Shown piece after piece: positions 11,880 through 22,505 of a stretch of 64,000 bases of DNA. The first letter of the stretch is position 1. Every line of letters begins with the position of its first letter. The notes under the pieces were generated by a model, which did no database searches, was not told where the DNA came from, and saw nothing but the letters and a program-made list of their open reading frames with translations. Source of the DNA: Osmia lignaria lignaria (lineage: Eukaryota > Arthropoda > Insecta > Hymenoptera > Megachilidae); NCBI RefSeq assembly GCF_051020975.1, contig NC_135035.1, positions 5,580,001-5,644,000 on the forward strand. The letters are read 5' to 3'. The translations under genes and the position numbers were made by a program.

Positions 11880-11931
11880 TCAACACTCGCCCCTGCAATC
11901 TCGTTGGCGGCAATATAACGAGAGTCTATTG
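11880..11931. repeat. Right end of the pogo-like TA MITE
   Basis: GGCAATATAACGAGAGTCTA then TTG, followed by TA at 11932-11933, matches the right terminus of the copy at 33465-33663. No matching left end was found upstream, so this is a truncated copy. Confidence 0.55.
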
Positions 11932-11934
11932 TAG

Positions 11935-12768
11935 TAAAACTTTGAAAGGCGATGAGTTTAAGTTCAGTTTTGGTACTTTCATCGCAGCAAAATCGGAAGG
12001 AAATCTTATTTTATTGCATGGATACATTCATGTGAAAGCGAAACATCGATAATTCTATGCCACGTCTATTTACATTAGTATTTTATCTCAGTTTTCACTG
12101 GCAATTATTTTCACTTTACGCGGTATTCATCAAGGTGCATATACGCGTAGAAAACGGGTTGTTTAGTTGAATTTCATGCCGGCTATTTATTATCGTATCA
12201 AAAATTTCCGCACATAAGATGCGTTACAAGGTTTTTATCGCTCGTAGTTCCTTCCTTTATGGCACGACTACGTCGGCCTCCCCTCACCGTGGAAACGTTT
12301 TCATGTCCTAAAATATCTTCCGACCGCAAACACTTTCTAACGTGCAAAGATATTTTAACTCACGGACCAACAAAGCGGATCCCAGAACGAAAATACCTTT
12401 CTCGCACAAAAACGATGCTCACGGCTGCCACCAGGCTGATCTATCACTCTCCTTCTTAGTAATCCTTTGTTTGCTATCTCTGAAACATCAATACTCTATC
12501 AAAAACAGGTCAATTTGTACCTCGTTATACATAGTTTATTTAGTACATAGCATAATTTTTAAGAAGAAAAAAATAAATGTGATAGGATCACTTTTTGGGG
12601 ATACAAAATTTAAATTTTATTACAGGTAATTATGATGATTATGATCACCATTTAGTGTAACGATACAATTTTAAAAGATAAAGGAAATGCTTCAGGAAAA
12701 GATTTATCTACGTACATTTCCTCTAACAATTCTTGTCATCGTACCTCTTCTCGAGGTACGATCACGAT
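11935..12768. other. Unassigned; moderately GC-richer patch at 12.2-12.45 kb
   Basis: The segment 12180-12460 is open for 66-95 codons in two overlapping frames but lacks recognisable domains. The 3' part returns to AT-rich DNA. I cannot separate a conserved non-coding block from chance. Confidence 0.35.
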
Positions 12769-12885
12769 CAAATCACGCTTCCCTAGGAAAAATGGCAACA
12801 TGTATTATTATAAGTAATTTGGAAAAAAATATATATATAATTATAATAATACATGTCGCCATTTTTCCTAGGGAAGCGTGATTTG
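12769..12885. repeat. Near-perfect 45-bp inverted repeat (hairpin)
   Basis: The left arm 12769-12813 begins CAAATCACGCTTCCCTAGGA and the right arm 12841-12885 is its reverse complement with about one mismatch, around a 27-base AT loop. A motif GTAATTTGGAAAAAAATATA at 12813 recurs just outside the right arm (GTAATTTAGAAAAAAATATA, 12892), suggesting the flank was copied too. Probably a hairpin MITE or snap-back insertion. Confidence 0.8.
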
Positions 12886-12978
12886 GCTACAGTAATTTAG
12901 AAAAAAATATATATATATATATAATTGTTCATTATTAAATATTGTAAAATTTAGTATATAACTGAGAAATATGAATAA

Positions 12979-13832
12979 TAGGGAAGAAGGGGGTCATTAT
13001 AGTCAACCGGGCAGGATGAACACGATAATTATAGAAATTCCATATATCTTCGTCTTTGTATCAAATTTTAGTATGTATAAAATGTAGATATTTAAAAAAT
13101 TTATTCAAATATTCATAGAACCAATTACAAAGAGGATATTAGGTGTAGAAATTAATTCAGTGCCTTTAGCATTACTCCTTTTTAATCACTGTTTTACATT
13201 CGAATATTTTCTCGCGCTTCCATGAACTTCAAAAGTGGCGCAAAAATATGATAACGATTACAATTAGTTTAATAATTGAAATTACTATAATGTTTTAAAA
13301 ATAAATTTTTATTAAAATAAAGATACAGCACAGAATTAATTTCTACACTTAATATATTGAAATCAAATTTTTATAGTATTTCATGTAATTACCCATTTCC
13401 GTTTAATTCTTACAAATTTTTAAATTGGGAATATGAAAATCAAAGTGTTTTTTTTTAATAATATAAATGCCTAATTTTAATATTAATTTTAAATTTAATT
13501 TAAATATCATGACCCTACCTTCATTATCACGACCTGAAATCTGATCATTATGACCCTATACGAATCAAATGACATCGATTGTCACTTTTATTTAGGAATT
13601 AATTAAACATTGATATTTTTTGTAATATTTTTGATGATTTGATTTAAGAGTAAAGCTCTATACTTTTATAATAGTCACTAATACCCAGGCAGAGGATGCG
13701 ACTTAAACTAATAAAATTTTTAAAAAACTATACTTTATTTGTAGTTAAAAAGTTTGAAAAAAAAAAAACAATTTAAACTAAAGATATTAATAATTTGTCA
13801 TAAGTGATCGCAGTAACCCTCTTCACCCCTAA
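12979..13832. repeat. Possible larger TA element interrupted by a mariner-like MITE
   Basis: The left side reads GGGAAGAAGGGGGTCATTAT. The right side, reverse complemented, reads TAGGGGTGAAGAGGGTTACT then GCGATCACTTATGAC. The ends are similar in style and spacing but not exact. The sequence 13725-13832 is also similar to 32035-32135. Treat the pairing as tentative. Confidence 0.3.
13139..13352. mobile_element. Mariner-like MITE (214 bp)
   Basis: TIRs TTAGGTGTAGAAATTAATTC and its inverse GAATTAATTTCTACACTTAA lie between TA dinucleotides at 13137-13138 and 13353-13354. About 30 bp of each end is inverted-repeat. A second copy with the same left TIR lies at 36613-36813. TTAGGTG-type ends with a TA target are typical of mariner-like elements. 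Confidence 0.75.
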
Positions 13833-14336
13833 ATAAGTATCCATTTGAATTTTCCCGCCCTATCTCGTCACATTTCTGAAATTGAAATGAGGATTCGATT
13901 GAAATGGAAATATCGATCTGGAAATCTAATCGTATGGTCGTATAACATGGACGTGTTTACTACGTTCTCGGGTACTAAAGTGTCAATTTACAAGAGCATT
14001 AAACTGTGGAATACTGTGATTTCTGGAAAAATCGATGAAATATGCGCGTACATACATACATCGGTTTGCTTGTTCTATTTTCAAAACACGAGAATCATAA
14101 CATCATTGAGCATTCTTCCCACCTACTTGAAATATACTCAATATTTGTATACTTGGAAGTTGTGTTTTTAACATGAATCAGAATTTAATAAAGTGCAAGC
14201 AAATAATTTTGTCACATTTGTCAAATTTATCTAGAATTATATTTTTTATTTGGATCATTTTGTACTCAATTAAATAATAAATGAATAGTTAGGAACAATA
14301 TGAAACATATTATTATATAAAGAACAGAAATATTAT
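13833..14336. other. Unassigned; one 108-codon frame
   Basis: A plus-strand frame at 13845-14171 starts after an AT-rich run and shows no known domain, signal or codon-like structure that I can recognise. It is left without a function. Confidence 0.25.
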
Positions 14337-14340
14337 TTAA

Positions 14341-14720
14341 CACGTTGAATGCCATAGAGGTCACTGGTACACTGCACTGCACATTATATATATTTAAATA
14401 ATTAAAGAAGAAACAATAAAAAAATATTATTTTGAACAACATAATCTATATAATAATAATGTAAGATAGCAAATAGAAAGTTCGAAATTTAAAATTAAAA
14501 AATTTTCTATTCCAGTTAGCGACGGATTAAGGGGAGGTCTAAAGGGGGTTACAGTTTCCAGGAACCCCGTTCTAAGCTTTCCAATTACTACGTCAAAAAA
14601 TATTTATAGAAATTTTGATATACTGTTACTTTTTTTGACGATTTTTATTTAATTTTGTTTTAAATAAATGTCAATTTTTGAACCAAGTGTATCAAATAAA
14701 CGAGGTCCTCGAAGGGTAGG
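14341..14720 (+). repeat. TTAA-type repeat family C, copy 1
   Basis: Follows TTAA (14337-14340) with CACGTTGAATGCCATAGAGG, then AATAATGTAAGATAGCAAAT, then a second conserved block including AACCCCGTTCTAAGC and TTTTTGAACCAAG. The same order of blocks occurs at 57734-58340. The right end is unclear: a CGAAGGGTTAA at 14807-14817 could be it, or could belong to another TTAA family. Confidence 0.5.
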
Positions 14721-15402
14721 TTCTCGATCAAAAAAAATTTGGAATTTGGAAGGAAATTTGGAAAAAGTTACAAAGCCATTAGGATATAAACGACCCAGTT
14801 AATCCACGAAGGGTTAAGTATACCATTTCATAATTGGTTACTTTCCTCTCTAATGATACAGAACACATGAAAAACTTAAAGAAAAAACAGTATTTTGTGA
14901 ATAAGAAAGAGTCCCTTCTGTTCATGGATAACGGTTGCCTGCGCAAATCACCCCACAGGCGGTCACAAAATCTCCCTAAGAAATTATCATCATTCTTACG
15001 ATACGACGAACGCCATGCGATAGCAGAGCGTCAATAATCGAAGGACTTTCGAAGATATGTACATAAGTTGTTTGTGCAGTTTAAGGTTAAGTCGGCACAG
15101 TTGTACATGAAAGGCATCTATGACATCACTGCAGTATGGAAAAATGTAATAGAATCTCTTTTGATGAGTAGCGGTTATTTCGCAATCAAAGTATTGCGTT
15201 TTCTTTCATCGATACAAACAACGACAGAACTTTCCACGAGGTACGATAATAGCACCGATTACAGCTGCTGATATAAATGAGCATATTATCGTTAAATGTG
15301 GTAAAATGTCACTTAGAAGGTCTTGCTCGATCTCTTGTCACGAAAAGACGTGTTTATCAACAGGAGTGCCTGAACATTCAGTCATGTACATAGATACTGG
15401 AA
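14721..15402. other. Unassigned sequence with three short frames
   Basis: Frames at 14834-15037, 15068-15271 and 15306-15527 are each under 75 codons and have no recognisable domain. The region is moderately less AT-rich than average. Confidence 0.3.
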
Positions 15403-16215
15403 CTTATACAGCAACTCTTATATTCCGAATAACTATAGTCCGTCCAACGAGACGAGTCAGTAAATGTATACAACTTCTCGGGTGTGAAGCAGGGTCGGCT
15501 CACGGTATATCAATCCCTGCATACTAAAAAATAAGAAGCTACTTCTTTTGGAACAATAATAATAGGTGTAAAGTCATCTTCCAAAATCATGACAAATAAT
15601 TACATTACATTACACATAGGTTTTTCTTGGGCAAAGCCCAAGATGGCGTTCTGTAGGAGGGTTTCTCTCCTATATTGCTCAACGAAAATCAGCGGCCATG
15701 ACAAATAATTTTTGCCACTTCCTATATATGGGATTTTGCTATGATCGCGGTGTGCGTATTTGAAAAACGCTACGTTCCCCCCTGCCGTTCTAAGCAAGGG
15801 CCCACTGCAAGAGACCGTCGAAAGTTGGCCCTGAACTCGATCCTTGACAGCCAATAGTAAGAGCAGCTAACATCCATCGCGTGAACACCGCGCAGCTGTT
15901 TTGTTTACATTTACTGACTCGTTTTGTTGGATGGACTATATTTGACTCCAAAAGTGTTTCACTTGCTTTATTGAATTTGGAAATTAATAATGCAATGATT
16001 CAAAATATTATCAAATTCAATGAAACGGTTAAACGCAATAAAAAAGAAATTCTGTATCCATGAATCCTCTCTTATAATGATATTGAAGGTAATGAAAAGG
16101 TAATACTGCAGCTTATACAGCAATTCAAATATTCTGAATAACTATTTGACTCCAAAAGTGTTTTACTCGCTCTATAAAATTTGGAAATTAATAACGCAAT
16201 AATCCAAAATATTGG
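15403..16215 (+). repeat. Diverged direct duplications and an unassigned GC-richer block
   Basis: A segment with TTTGACTCCAAAAGTGTTTC and TTTGGAAATTAATAATGCAA (15946-16010) recurs at 16146-16215 with about 85% identity by eye. The preceding CAGCAACTCTTATATTCCGA (15410) recurs as CAGCAATTCAAATATTCTGA (16120). Between them lies 15430-15505, which resembles the terminus of the 232-bp MITE at 45030 (CCAACGAGACGAGTCA), and an 84-codon minus-strand frame at 15600-15854 without a recognised domain. Origin unknown. Confidence 0.5.
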
Positions 16216-16480
16216 GGTTACCATTTCGTATTATTATAGGATACTACGTGTTCTACATCAAACTATGACCAAACGATTTACAAATACTGTTTATAAAAGA
16301 CAATTGATACTTCCATTTTTCCTAATGATTTTGAATATATATTATTAGTATGATTTTCAAGAAATATTGAAATACAATTGACATTAATTTATTATCCCTT
16401 TATTTCGTGATATGTTCCTTTCTGAATTTTGCAGAATTTTCTCAAACCTTACTAAATTACACCATATTGGTTCAGTATTA

Positions 16481-17200
16481 ATTTTATTTTATTTTTATTG
16501 TTGCACCAATCTATTAGGGTCATTAGCAACCACGATACCTTACAAAATGATAAACATAGAATTTAAGTTAGAGTGAGTGAAAAATGTTAATACGTTCCAG
16601 AAATTTTAGTACCCTTGAACAAGAATTGACAGTCCCAGTCACTTCTCTGGGGTTTCCATTGATTTGGTACAGTCTTCTCTCACGTTGATATTTCCGGCAA
16701 GATGTAATGATGTGTTCAATCGAGTTAATAGTCTGGCAGCTGTTGCACATTGGTTGTTTTTTTTTTTTTCTAATAGGTAGACATGTGTCAAGTTTGTGTG
16801 GCCAATCTTCATTCTTGTTAATACTACTTGATGCTTTCTGTCGAACGATAATGCAGGACTAGTTTCGTAGATGTCATTCCTGATATCATGAATATATGAC
16901 GTATGGGCATTTTTCCAAAACAGGTTCCAATGTTCTTTAAAAATTTTGTAAAATGATTTAAAAATCTCTTTGTGGTAAGCAGGTATATTAAGGGTACGAG
17001 GAGGTGAATTTGTGGCCTCTATTGTAACTTTATCAGCTTTTTCGTTCCCTGTAATTCCAATGTGTGATGGAACCCACCCAAACAATATTTCAGTGGCTGT
17101 TTGTTTGACAGAAATTCGTTATACTTCTCAATAATTGGTCTAATAATAATAGGCCAATTTACGAAGAAAAGTTTACAAAGGGTTCGAATGGTCAGACTCC
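16481..17200 (-). pseudogene. Jockey-clade-like LINE, 3' end (RNase H and C-terminal region), broken
   Basis: On the minus strand, a 148-codon frame (17085-16639) opens with the RNase H motif FGWVPSHIGITGNEKAD, the last conserved block of the RNase H domain in Jockey/R1-type non-LTR retrotransposons. It continues to RMKIGHTNLTHVYLLE, the region following RNase H in these elements. A frameshift near 16745 moves the frame to CNSCQTINSIEHIITSCRKY, a CxxC...H...C block expected at this place in such polyproteins. A stop at 16568 is followed by ~85 bp of 3' UTR and an AATAAAAATAAAATAAAATT tail near 16481. A second frameshift near 17090 and stops upstream cut off the rest of the domain; no reverse transcriptase is present. 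This is a 5'-truncated dead copy. Confidence 0.85.
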
Positions 17201-17530
17201 CATTTTGATGAAACTTAACAGGTTTCAAGAATAGTAAAAAATAATAGATACGTATTATTTTAGCTCTGGTAATTTAATTTTAAGGGTGAAATTACCCTTC
17301 AAAGTTTGATCCCTTAAAAACGAATTCGGTAACTGTTGAAAATAGAAAAAAAAATCTTGTCACAAAAATTATGCAGTTTTTAACGTATTAAAAGAAAATG
17401 CAAAGGTTGGTAAAAAATCTCCATTAGTTACCTAGTTAGCTTTCAAAAATACTAAAAAAAATACATATCTATTATTTTTGGCTATTCTTGAACCCTGCAA
17501 AGTTTCATCAAAATCGGAGTCTGACTGTTC
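17185..17530. repeat. Inverted repeat with ~200-bp loop next to the LINE relic
   Basis: The segment 17190-17250, reverse complemented, gives ATACGTATCTATTATTTTTT, then CTATTCTTGAAACCTG and AAGTTTCATCAAAATGGGAG. The plus strand at 17452-17525 gives ATACATATCTATTATTTTTG, CTATTCTTGAACCCTG and AAGTTTCATCAAAATCGGAG. Arms of about 65 bp are ~85% matched. It may be two LINE fragments in opposite orientation or a fold-back insertion. Confidence 0.65.
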
Positions 17531-19716
17531 GAGACTGCTCCAGTTCCAGTACTTTTCAAAGCAAAAGTTTAACGTATGTACAATTCTGTTCATAGAAAGA
17601 GATAAGAATATTATTAATAATTCACAATTAGAAAACAAAAAGTTTTAATTTCTTCAAATAATTTAATATCTATCAATTTTTTACTTTTATTCTATATTTC
17701 TTTTGAAGTTTCAAACTATAACAATATAAATTAACACAATTTCAGAAATTGTGGTCTCTATTTACAAACATCACCCTGATTCTTGTTGCGTAAAAATGTA
17801 CGATCTAAAAATGGCTAATATCCAGTTGGAAAGTTCATGAAATAATTTCGTGTTAGAATCAATTGAATAACCATTACTGTACGAACACAAAATAACTTCA
17901 AAGTTGAAAATATGCTTTTTCTTTCAAAATAAAGTTCTTCAAAAATTGGAGCTACTGACGAAAATTTATAATCATCTGTTGAATATAAGTGATCTAGAAA
18001 AAGATAAAATTTTTTTAACAGTGTTATTCTGAAGGATATTATTATATTTTAAATATATTCAACTTGTAGAAAAGATATTGCTAATGGAATTAGCTGATAC
18101 TAAAGCACTAAATATACAATATTATAGAATATTTGTGAAAATCAGTACATAAACTTCCCAAATAGAGGGAATACATATCTTCTATTCGATGTATAAATAA
18201 TGCGTTATTATTTTCTTGTGCGTTTGACACTTTTCCATGCATATCGCTGTGTGCGAGACATATTGAGTTAAGAGGTGATAAAGAATCCTGAACAGTTGTG
18301 TGGACTCGTCGTTCGTGCCCCCGAATGATAACTTCTTATCATATCCGGCTCCCTTTACTCACGTAACTGTGTGTATGTGTGCTTATACACATATATGTAC
18401 ATACGTATACATACCATGTTGATTACAGGGATCTAAACTCTGCTGATGCAGTCTTTGAAGTCTACGTAAATACTACGTTAAATGCATGCTATTTCGCAGC
18501 TCTTTAGATATTTTAAGAAATTTTTTGATATTTACACTTATAAACTAATGTGATAATTTACTGTTTTATAAAATAATTCCCAGTTCCATAAAAAAATTGT
18601 TATTCGTTAAGCTTTAATAAATCTAGGTAATCTAGGCATGGTGATTGAAACTGTGTACCAATAATTGACACAAAATAATATTATATTAATTTGGTAAACA
18701 AAGTTATGAAATTCTTAACAATATCAGAAAATTCGTCTTCTCTATATTCTATTTTTTTATCAATGTCACCAATTGTGAAAAATTAACCAAATGCTTGAAT
18801 TTATAAGCATTAGGATATTAAAAAAGAAATATATATTTAAAATAATAATATTTAATATATTGACAGTGCTAATGATTATTGCAGTGCCAAAGTTAGTACC
18901 TATAAATTGCCCTATGAGTAGTTTCCAAAAATCGAATTCGTCAAAAATATGTTCTAGCGAATAAAGCTTATGCAATGATCTCATAATTAAAATAAAAACT
19001 TATAAATCATATTAGGAACACATTCCCATTGTGTTTTGACAGAATCAACCATTCTAATCTAACGGTGCGCTGATGTTTTATCACACTTTATCTGTATCCA
19101 AGCAAAATAACAACGCGGAGCATGCATATTAATCAGCGAGTAACACACACGGATCACGTAACAATACAATTATGCACTTATTTAGTGCAGTCATGTCGAT
19201 GCACGCGTCAACACTACTCAAGGATTTCCGGCATTTGGTGTTCATCATCCGTGAATCCGTACATTTAAGGCTAGAATTGACCATGTATCATTGATAGAGT
19301 CCTCCACGTCCTTGTAAGAACTTCGTACTTGAAATCGTCCAATTGAAACCTATTCTTATCTTCATATCTTCCATTGAATGACAGCCATCAGTTACTTATA
19401 GATTATATGAAATTCTATAAAAGAAGATCTAACGAATCTAATTGGATGATGAAGTAGGAATATATGATTATATAATTTTATATAACATTAAGTGATGATT
19501 ATTGCTTCTACGAGAAAGAAACCAAAGTAAGAATATGTATAGTCTTCGCAGAAATAAAAAGCGGTTATAAATGTCAGCAATTTTTAAAACTTGTCAATTA
19601 TTTTATTTTATCATAACAGAAAAAATATTAACAGTTGTATATTGCTAATAGTTGTATATGAGATTATAAATATTTCAAGGGCCTTTGTAGGTCCCTCTTA
19701 CCATTCAAGCTCAAAT
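17531..19716. other. AT-rich spacer
   Basis: No gene or repeat family recognised. 18360-18415 is rich in alternating purine/pyrimidine (GTGTATGTGTGC...ACATATATGTACATACG). Short frames at 18766-18984 and elsewhere are low complexity. Confidence 0.5.
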
Positions 19717-19720
19717 ATCT

Positions 19721-19970
19721 TGTAGGAGAGGAAAGAAAAAGGCGTTTCTCGTCTTGGGATCGTCTGTCAGACTCGTCAGTGTGGCTGACAACAAACGATC
19801 CCTGCCCCAGACACCTATTCCTATCATACCGCAATTTGGAACTGCATGCCAGGCGACCGCTTGCGAGAACACTGTCACCGATCATCTCGCCGCCACCTAG
19901 TGATCCCCGACCCGAACTAAAGGCGTCCGGGGAGACGAAACCCTCTCTCCCCCTCCACTAAACGCCTACA
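19721..19970 (+). mobile_element. TGTAGG-family MITE, copy 2 (250 bp)
   Basis: Starts TGTAGGAGAGGAAAG, ends AAACGCCTACA, with flanking 4-bp duplication ATCT (19717-19720 and 19971-19974). The interior matches copy 1: GTCTGTCAGACTCGTCAGTG, CGCCGCCACCTAGTG, and GGCGTCCGGGGAGACGAAAC near the right end. The two short frames here (19664-19961) run through the MITE on both strands and are not genes. Confidence 0.85.
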
Positions 19971-19974
19971 ATCT

Positions 19975-20401
19975 TATATTTAATTTTAGTACATTACCTT
20001 TGTATATAACTGAAAAATTTTATATAATGGAAAACACGCGGGAAAAAAAATTAGTAACAATGGCATTAATGACTGACTTATTTAGCTTAAAATTTCTCTG
20101 TAAAATGTACAATCGTGTCATATCTTTGCAAAGACTGCACCATGTGTACATTAGTTACTCCATTAGTGTTTCTAAATGTTTGATATAATATTTGTAAAAC
20201 GTCGACTGATCGGCGGAGTATTTAGGCAATCAACGGATAAAAATTTGCACAATTGGTTGCCTATACGGTCGAGCTAGCGACGTTTAATAAATAAGTTAAA
20301 TTTTGATCAAAGTATACCTTAGGTTCAAAGTATCCTCAGTTTACGGTATCATGTTATTCTAGAAAGCAGGAAATACAACGAAGTACGAAGAAGAGTAAAT
20401 A
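19975..20401. other. AT-rich spacer
   Basis: A 62-codon frame at 20000-20188 has no domain. Nothing else recognised. Confidence 0.4.
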
Positions 20402-20405
20402 TTAA

Positions 20406-21110
20406 GGGGCTATGTAACACTTTTGAAAAATCGATTTTTTTTGCATTTTTTGAAAGTCTATACTTCCTAGAATATCATATTAAAATTTTAAGGTCGAATC
20501 TCAAATAGTTTAGGAATGGCAACGTTCTAAAGAGTAACTGCTGGCATGTCAGAAACGCGCTTACCGCCGATGGATCGCGTTTTTCTCAAAACGGTATTTC
20601 TCAAATTTGCTGCAGCTCTAACTCGAATACAAATTGTTGCATCGACTCGAAACTTTTTCAGCGTGTTCAGTACATGTTTTGCCATGCCATGAACTAAGAT
20701 CTTTTTGATTGGATGAAAAATGCCAATTTGGCATTAAAAAAACTACGATTTTTTTAGGCTAAATTCCAAACTTTTCTTCAAAACTTCGCCATTTCGTCAG
20801 ATTTTGATATTTTTCAAAAATCCTAGTTCATGGTACGGAGAATACCATCTAGTTTAACAGCGTCTTTATCATTTTTCATTTTAAGCACTCAGACGGCGGC
20901 AATCACTGCAGCAGTGGAGCAACTTTTTTTTGGAGCCCTGGAAGATAGCGTATAAGTCGCTTGTTATTTATTATTTTTGTACCAAAAAATTATTATAGGA
21001 CTTGTAACTAAATACATCCCTAAAATTTAAAAACATTTGATGTAATATTTCTTTAAAAAAAAATTCTCGAAAATCACCTAATTTTAGAGCGGTCACACTG
21101 GTATAGCCCC
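20406..21110. mobile_element. TTAA-flanked element family D (705 bp)
   Basis: TTAA at 20402-20405 and 21111-21114 encloses termini GGGGCTATGTAACACT and its imperfect inverse AGCGGTCACACTGGTATAGC then CCC. The interior is non-coding and has poly-T and poly-A rich subterminal stretches (AAAAATCGATTTTTTTTGCA). It carries an AAACTTTTTCAGCGTGTTCA segment and an internal near-palindrome (CATGCCATGAACTAAGA against AATCCTAGTTCATGGTACGG). A related left end occurs at 51640. The mobilising enzyme is unknown; a TTAA target suggests piggyBac-like. Confidence 0.7.
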
Positions 21111-21114
21111 TTAA

Positions 21115-22185
21115 GGACGACCTCAACGAAAAAATCACTTCAATATCCTACTAGAACACGCTGATCACATTTTGCAAGATCGTCTGAATTCTTAATAGAC
21201 TATAACAATTCTGTAGAATTCACAGTTTTTTCTCCTTTTCTCTTAATTAGTGATCCATAATGAGTATTTAACTTGGTAGACAGTCGCTAATAACCTTTGA
21301 TGTTGATGCAGCTCTAAAAAAAAAAGAGTGAGCAGAGGAAAAAGGAAACACGGGTTTTCGTGTCGGAAAAGTCTGTGAAATGAAAGATAAATAGCATACA
21401 AGCTGCTTCAGTCATGGTTGGCTAAGGTCCTTCGAAAATGGATGAACAGGACACGACTCGTAGCACCCAGAGAGTCACGTGGGAAAAATACAGAAGGATA
21501 AAGCACGTAAGATCCTTCACGCCCCTTATTTCCTTTCGATGCTATCTTAATCGAGCCGAGTAATTCTGCAGAGAGTAAAAATCACAGTTTCTTGCTGACG
21601 GTTAGCATTAAATCTCTAACATGGTTGACGTTTCTAGTTAACTGTAAAGTCGGAAAGGTGATAAGGTGGGTGATTAAAATTGTGTTCCATCGGAACGTTA
21701 GGTATTGAAGATATTTATAAACAGATGTAAAGATGATAAAGTACAACGGTACAGTTATTGTGTTGTGAAAATGAAAATTTACTTCGCGTGGGTTGTAATA
21801 GCAGTTATAAGTATGAAAGATGTGCTTATGACAATGCATAGATAAATATTAAATTCTTTTTTAAACTTATTTTAAATCTAAGGGCTGAAGATAGGTAAAA
21901 TTTAGAAAAAATGTATTTCAAATATTATTTAAAATATTAGATGCTATAAGGTTCAAATAACATAATGTTGTAAATAGGAAGTGAAATTTTGACGAATAAA
22001 ATAATTTTATAATAAATATGCTTCGAGCTGTTAAAATAAAATTGCTTTATTTGTAGATAATCTAATTCTAACTTTTGTTAGAAATGTAATAAAAATGATA
22101 GAAGTCGGTATACATATGAAATAATTCAAAATTATTATTTTACAGTAGATAGTACTATTATATTGGAGTAACTTGGACCTTCATC
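21115..22185. other. Unassigned spacer
   Basis: An 85-codon minus-strand frame (21582-21839) and the moderately GC-richer patch 21340-21560 have no recognisable content. Confidence 0.4.
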
Positions 22186-22189
22186 TGGA

Positions 22190-22505
22190 GTGGGGAGTGG
22201 GTCCCTTAGGAATTTTGAAAATCTTAAATTTTAGGATTTTGAGGATCTGTAATTTTTGAATTCTGTAACTCTAGAATTTTAAAATTTTGAAATGTACTTT
22301 TGGAACTCTGGAAATTTTTGTATTTTGGAATCCTAAAACTGTGAAATTTTTGAATTCTCATATTTTGGAATCTCAGAATTTTGGAATTCTGGAATCTTGA
22401 AAATTTGAGAACTTGTAATTTTAAAATTCCGAAATGTAGGAAATTAAAAATTTTGAAATTCTGTGATTCTGTAGTTTTGGAATCTTAAAATTTTAGAATG
22501 GTGAA
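22190..22505. repeat. Degenerate short-period repeat (GGAATTTTGAAAT type)
   Basis: About 30 imperfect units of 9-13 bases such as TTTTGGAATCT, TTTTGAAATTCTG and TTTTAGAATGG run head to tail over ~315 bp, with strong strand asymmetry: the plus strand is T/G/A with very few C. It appears to be an old, eroded minisatellite. Confidence 0.8.
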
